54,417 nt of DNA, taken from contig JAQBPB010000025.1 of assembly GCA_028287745.1 (NCBI GenBank), forward strand, positions 1-54,417, read 5' to 3'. The notes under the pieces were generated by a model that searched no databases, was not told the DNA's origin, and worked only from the letters and a program-made list of their open reading frames with translations. The position numbers and the translations under genes are program-made. This document shows, piece after piece, positions 52,587 to 54,417 of the stretch. The stretch's first letter is position 1. Each line of letters begins with the position of its first letter. This stretch comes from Chloroflexota bacterium. GTDB taxonomy: Bacteria > Chloroflexota > Chloroflexia > Chloroheliales > Chloroheliaceae.

Positions 52587-53747
52587 ATGAGGCAAAATAC
52601 TATAAGGGTTAAATTTCTAAGCCTGCTTCTCATAATTATTTTAGGAGCGCTGGCTTTAAGCGGGTGTTCCGCAGCCGGGTTGGAAGCTTCCAGCGGGGAA
52701 TTAATGTCTGCTACCAAACCGACATCAAATCCGGAAAGTACCACAGTAAACGCTACTACCACCAGTCCGGCTGCCGCTGGCGCAAATACTATCAATGGTA
52801 CCAATTCCGCTACCGGGACAACTCCTGACCCGAGTAGTACCGGTGCTGCCGCGACAACTCCCGCCACCACGGCACCGGCAACCACCACGGCGACCAGTCC
52901 GGCTGCTTCCGGTGCGTCACCAGCCGGTGACGGCACTCCGGCAGGTAAAGCTAATGAGGATGCTGAAAAAGGCAATAATTCCATCCAGAGCTTCCGAGGT
53001 GATGGCACAAAGGAAGATGAAGGCCGCGGTAAGGGCAGCGGTAAAAACATTGTCCAACTGGTAAATAAAGAAAACGGGCAAATGCTTATTCGCGGCAGTA
53101 CCCAGTTGAACAAAATCTGGGGACCAAATGTAACCCCGTTAAACCTGGCTACCTCCCAGGGTTCTTGTACTGATTGCCAGACTTACGCGGTTGCCTTGCA
53201 AATTAATCTTATTAGCCGGAAAGCGACTAACATTGCGCCGGAAAATGCGGCCATCGCGGTCAATATTGGTTGTACCCGCTGCCAGACCTATGCCCAGGCC
53301 CTTCAATATACTTTCCAGGTAGACGATCCCAGTGAAGTACCGCCCCGCATTAATGGCCTTTTGAAAAGAATGGAGCGTGAAATAAATTCACTCAAAACCA
53401 AAAAGGGCGTAACATTCGCGGAAGCCAGGACCCGGATTGCGGACGTAATAGCCGAATTCAAAGACCTGGCAGCCAGTTTAAATAAACAGGAACGGGAATC
53501 CAGAGAAGATGACGACGATAACGCCACCCCTATCCCTACTCAAACGCCTGAGCCCTCTGTGACACCCGCTCCAACCGCAACCCCGGCGGGGAGTTCCGGG
53601 GCGGACCCGTCCCAGGCTACAACTCCGACGGTTGCGCCCGCATCTTCTGCCGGGTCAACCACTGCCCCTCAAACTACGGAGCCTACAACAGCGGCTTCCA
53701 CCGCTCCACCAGGGTACGCTGCTCCGAACGCTGCCCCGGCTAGCTGA
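52587..53747 (+). CDS. Lipoprotein with duplicated CTxCQTYAxALQ motif (386 aa)
   Basis: The signal peptide ends in the lipobox LSGC (Cys27), so the protein is anchored outside the membrane. Residues about 35-125 are a Thr/Ala/Pro linker. The core (about 150-275) holds two motifs 35 residues apart, CTDCQTYAVALQI (194-206) and CTRCQTYAQALQY (229-241), separated by INLISRKATNIAPENAAIAV. Two CxxC pairs could bind a metal or form disulfides. A helix (INGLLKRMEREINSLKTKKG) and a Pro/Thr-rich tail follow. The domain is not one I can name. Its place after the M50 gene suggests that it receives, holds or displays the processed peptide. Confidence 0.78.
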   Translation: MRQNTIRVKFLSLLLIIILGALALSGCSAAGLEASSGELMSATKPTSNPESTTVNATTTSPAAAGANTINGTNSATGTTPDPSSTGAAATTPATTAPATTTATSPAASGASPAGDGTPAGKANEDAEKGNNSIQSFRGDGTKEDEGRGKGSGKNIVQLVNKENGQMLIRGSTQLNKIWGPNVTPLNLATSQGSCTDCQTYAVALQINLISRKATNIAPENAAIAVNIGCTRCQTYAQALQYTFQVDDPSEVPPRINGLLKRMEREINSLKTKKGVTFAEARTRIADVIAEFKDLAASLNKQERESREDDDDNATPIPTQTPEPSVTPAPTATPAGSSGADPSQATTPTVAPASSAGSTTAPQTTEPTTAASTAPPGYAAPNAAPAS

Positions 53748-53782
53748 TTTAACGGGCAGTGGTTGACCACTAATAAAAAGAG

Positions 53783-53815
53783 CCGGTTATTCTGTCCTGA
53801 AAGGCGGATAACCGG
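53783..53815 (+). terminator. Terminator at the end of the peptide-protease-lipoprotein locus
   Basis: CCGGTTAT (53783-53790) pairs with ATAACCGG (53808-53815). Flanking AAAGAG and CCTTT extend the stem, and TTTGATATTT follows. It can also end the minus-strand PAS gene. Confidence 0.75.
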
Positions 53816-53920
53816 CCTTTGATATTTATCAAAAAATAAACCAGGCTAAGTGAAATTAATTGTAAAGCCCTTAAGAAACCGGACCCGGCAAAATCACGGA
53901 TTTGTGCTACCCTACGTAAT

Positions 53921-54417
53921 CTACTTCATATCTTTAATGTTAGTTGCCACCTTCTTAAAGTAAATCAGGAGCCCGTCAGCGGAGGGATAAAGGTGGACTT
54001 CCAGCCATAAATCCAGGGGAGGGTAATATTCCTGAAAATTGACAACCGCCATTTCTTTCAGGGCAAAATTATACATCGTCATGAAATTGGTCCCTACTGC
54101 TTCAGGGAATTCTGCCCGGAGATTTTTGTTTAAAAGGTCCTGGCTGGTGCGCTTGAGTAACTTTTCAGCCTGGGGGTTTATATAAATAATATTTAAATTA
54201 TTGTCAATCCCGAAACAAGCATCCGTGATGCCTTCAAGAATATGGCTTAAGCGTTTTTCCGATTCTTTTAATGCTTGATTAGCCCGTTTGAAGTCGGTAA
54301 TATCCCTGCCAATTGTAAATACCGAAACTACTTCTTTACCGTCTAGACTAAATTCAGGTATAAATTGAACCTGGAAATACCTGTTTTCATTACCAACAAT
54401 GTTTGAATTAATTTCAA
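53921..54417 (-). CDS. PAS-domain sensor protein, 3' end only
   Basis: On the minus strand a frame is open from the window edge to the TAG at 53921-53923. It encodes 165 visible residues. The first part is the end of one PAS/PAC unit (NENRYFQVQFIPEFSLDG then VSVFTIGRDITDFKRANQAL). A linker helix ESEKRLSHILEGITDACFGI leads into a second PAS domain (NLNIIYINPQAEKLLKRTSQ, FFKK-like end at IYFKKVATNIKDMK). The protein ends right after this PAS domain without a kinase or output domain. If it is a kinase, that part must lie N-terminal, which is unusual. Otherwise it is a multi-PAS sensor with an upstream effector. Confidence 0.85.
   Translation of the reverse strand, partial: EINSNIVGNENRYFQVQFIPEFSLDGKEVVSVFTIGRDITDFKRANQALKESEKRLSHILEGITDACFGIDNNLNIIYINPQAEKLLKRTSQDLLNKNLRAEFPEAVGTNFMTMYNFALKEMAVVNFQEYYPPLDLWLEVHLYPSADGLLIYFKKVATNIKDMK

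Noticed and set aside
51948..53113. Long minus-strand ORFs opposite the protease tail and the lipoprotein
   Set aside because: They mirror Thr/Pro/Ala-rich low-complexity codons of real plus-strand genes and read as Val/Ala/Gly runs.

Overview
The window looks like chromosomal DNA of a member of the Chloroflexota. Supporting features are Thr/Ala/Pro-rich linkers after lipoprotein signal peptides, a Chloroflexota-style secreted NHL protein, an ECF sigma factor paired with a DUF5667-type membrane protein, frequent TTG/GTG starts behind good Shine-Dalgarno (SD) sites, and mid-range GC in genes beside AT-rich spacers. This assignment is inferred from style and gene families; no rRNA or other taxonomic marker is present. 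I saw no tRNA, rRNA, CRISPR array, prophage or intact insertion sequence.

Layout. 0-3.1 kb: tail of a proline-rich protein, then peptidase C26, methionine aminopeptidase and FdhD on the minus strand. 3.9-6.3 kb: a secreted protein with twelve NHL repeats. 6.5-8.9 kb: overlapping cysE-cysS. 9.2-14.6 kb: zinc-ribbon protein, TolB-like lipoprotein, LuxR-type regulator, ECF sigma factor plus membrane partner. 14.7-25.3 kb: transporter, HAD phosphatase, a DUF58/DUF4129 membrane pair, an ABC-2 exporter, a roadblock protein, a single-domain response regulator, a decayed merR gene with its operator, and signal peptidase I. 25.6-31.6 kb: a possible operon of peptide-ABC binding protein, two permeases, MetY and a 2OG-Fe(II) oxygenase. 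31.7-39.0 kb: hydrolase, TIGR04076 protein, zinc alcohol dehydrogenase, DHA2-type transporter, then an Nramp-like carrier with an altered metal site beside a soluble MgtE-N/CBS protein. 39.0-40.2 kb: a structured AT-rich gap. 40.2-47.8 kb: OpgC-like protein, crotonase, FabI, dienoyl-CoA-reductase-like SDR, fumarase and a transporter.

The most unusual locus is 48.27-53.75 kb. It has a 75-residue orphan protein, five tandem small genes of 67-72 codons, a 752-residue membrane M50 metalloprotease with an N-terminal PqqD-like domain, and a lipoprotein with two CTxCQTYAxALQ motifs. The five small proteins share an acidic N-terminal half ending in ELPDRE(N/A)(M/L)SLI. Four have nearly the same Asn/Ala/Val-rich C-terminal half; the third has the same N-terminal half joined to an unrelated C-terminal half. 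That is the leader/core pattern of ribosomally made, processed peptides. Strong hairpins separate the peptide genes from the protease gene and the protease from the lipoprotein. I propose an uncharacterised peptide maturation or export system; this is inference.

Other notable signals are degenerate heptanucleotide tandem repeats in at least four intergenic regions, a two-copy leader element upstream of the HAD and DUF58 genes, a fossil merR gene that keeps a 19-bp-spacer operator, and a pseudoknot-like arrangement of inverted repeats near 39.8 kb. The final 0.5 kb holds the 3' end of a minus-strand PAS-domain gene that runs off the window.
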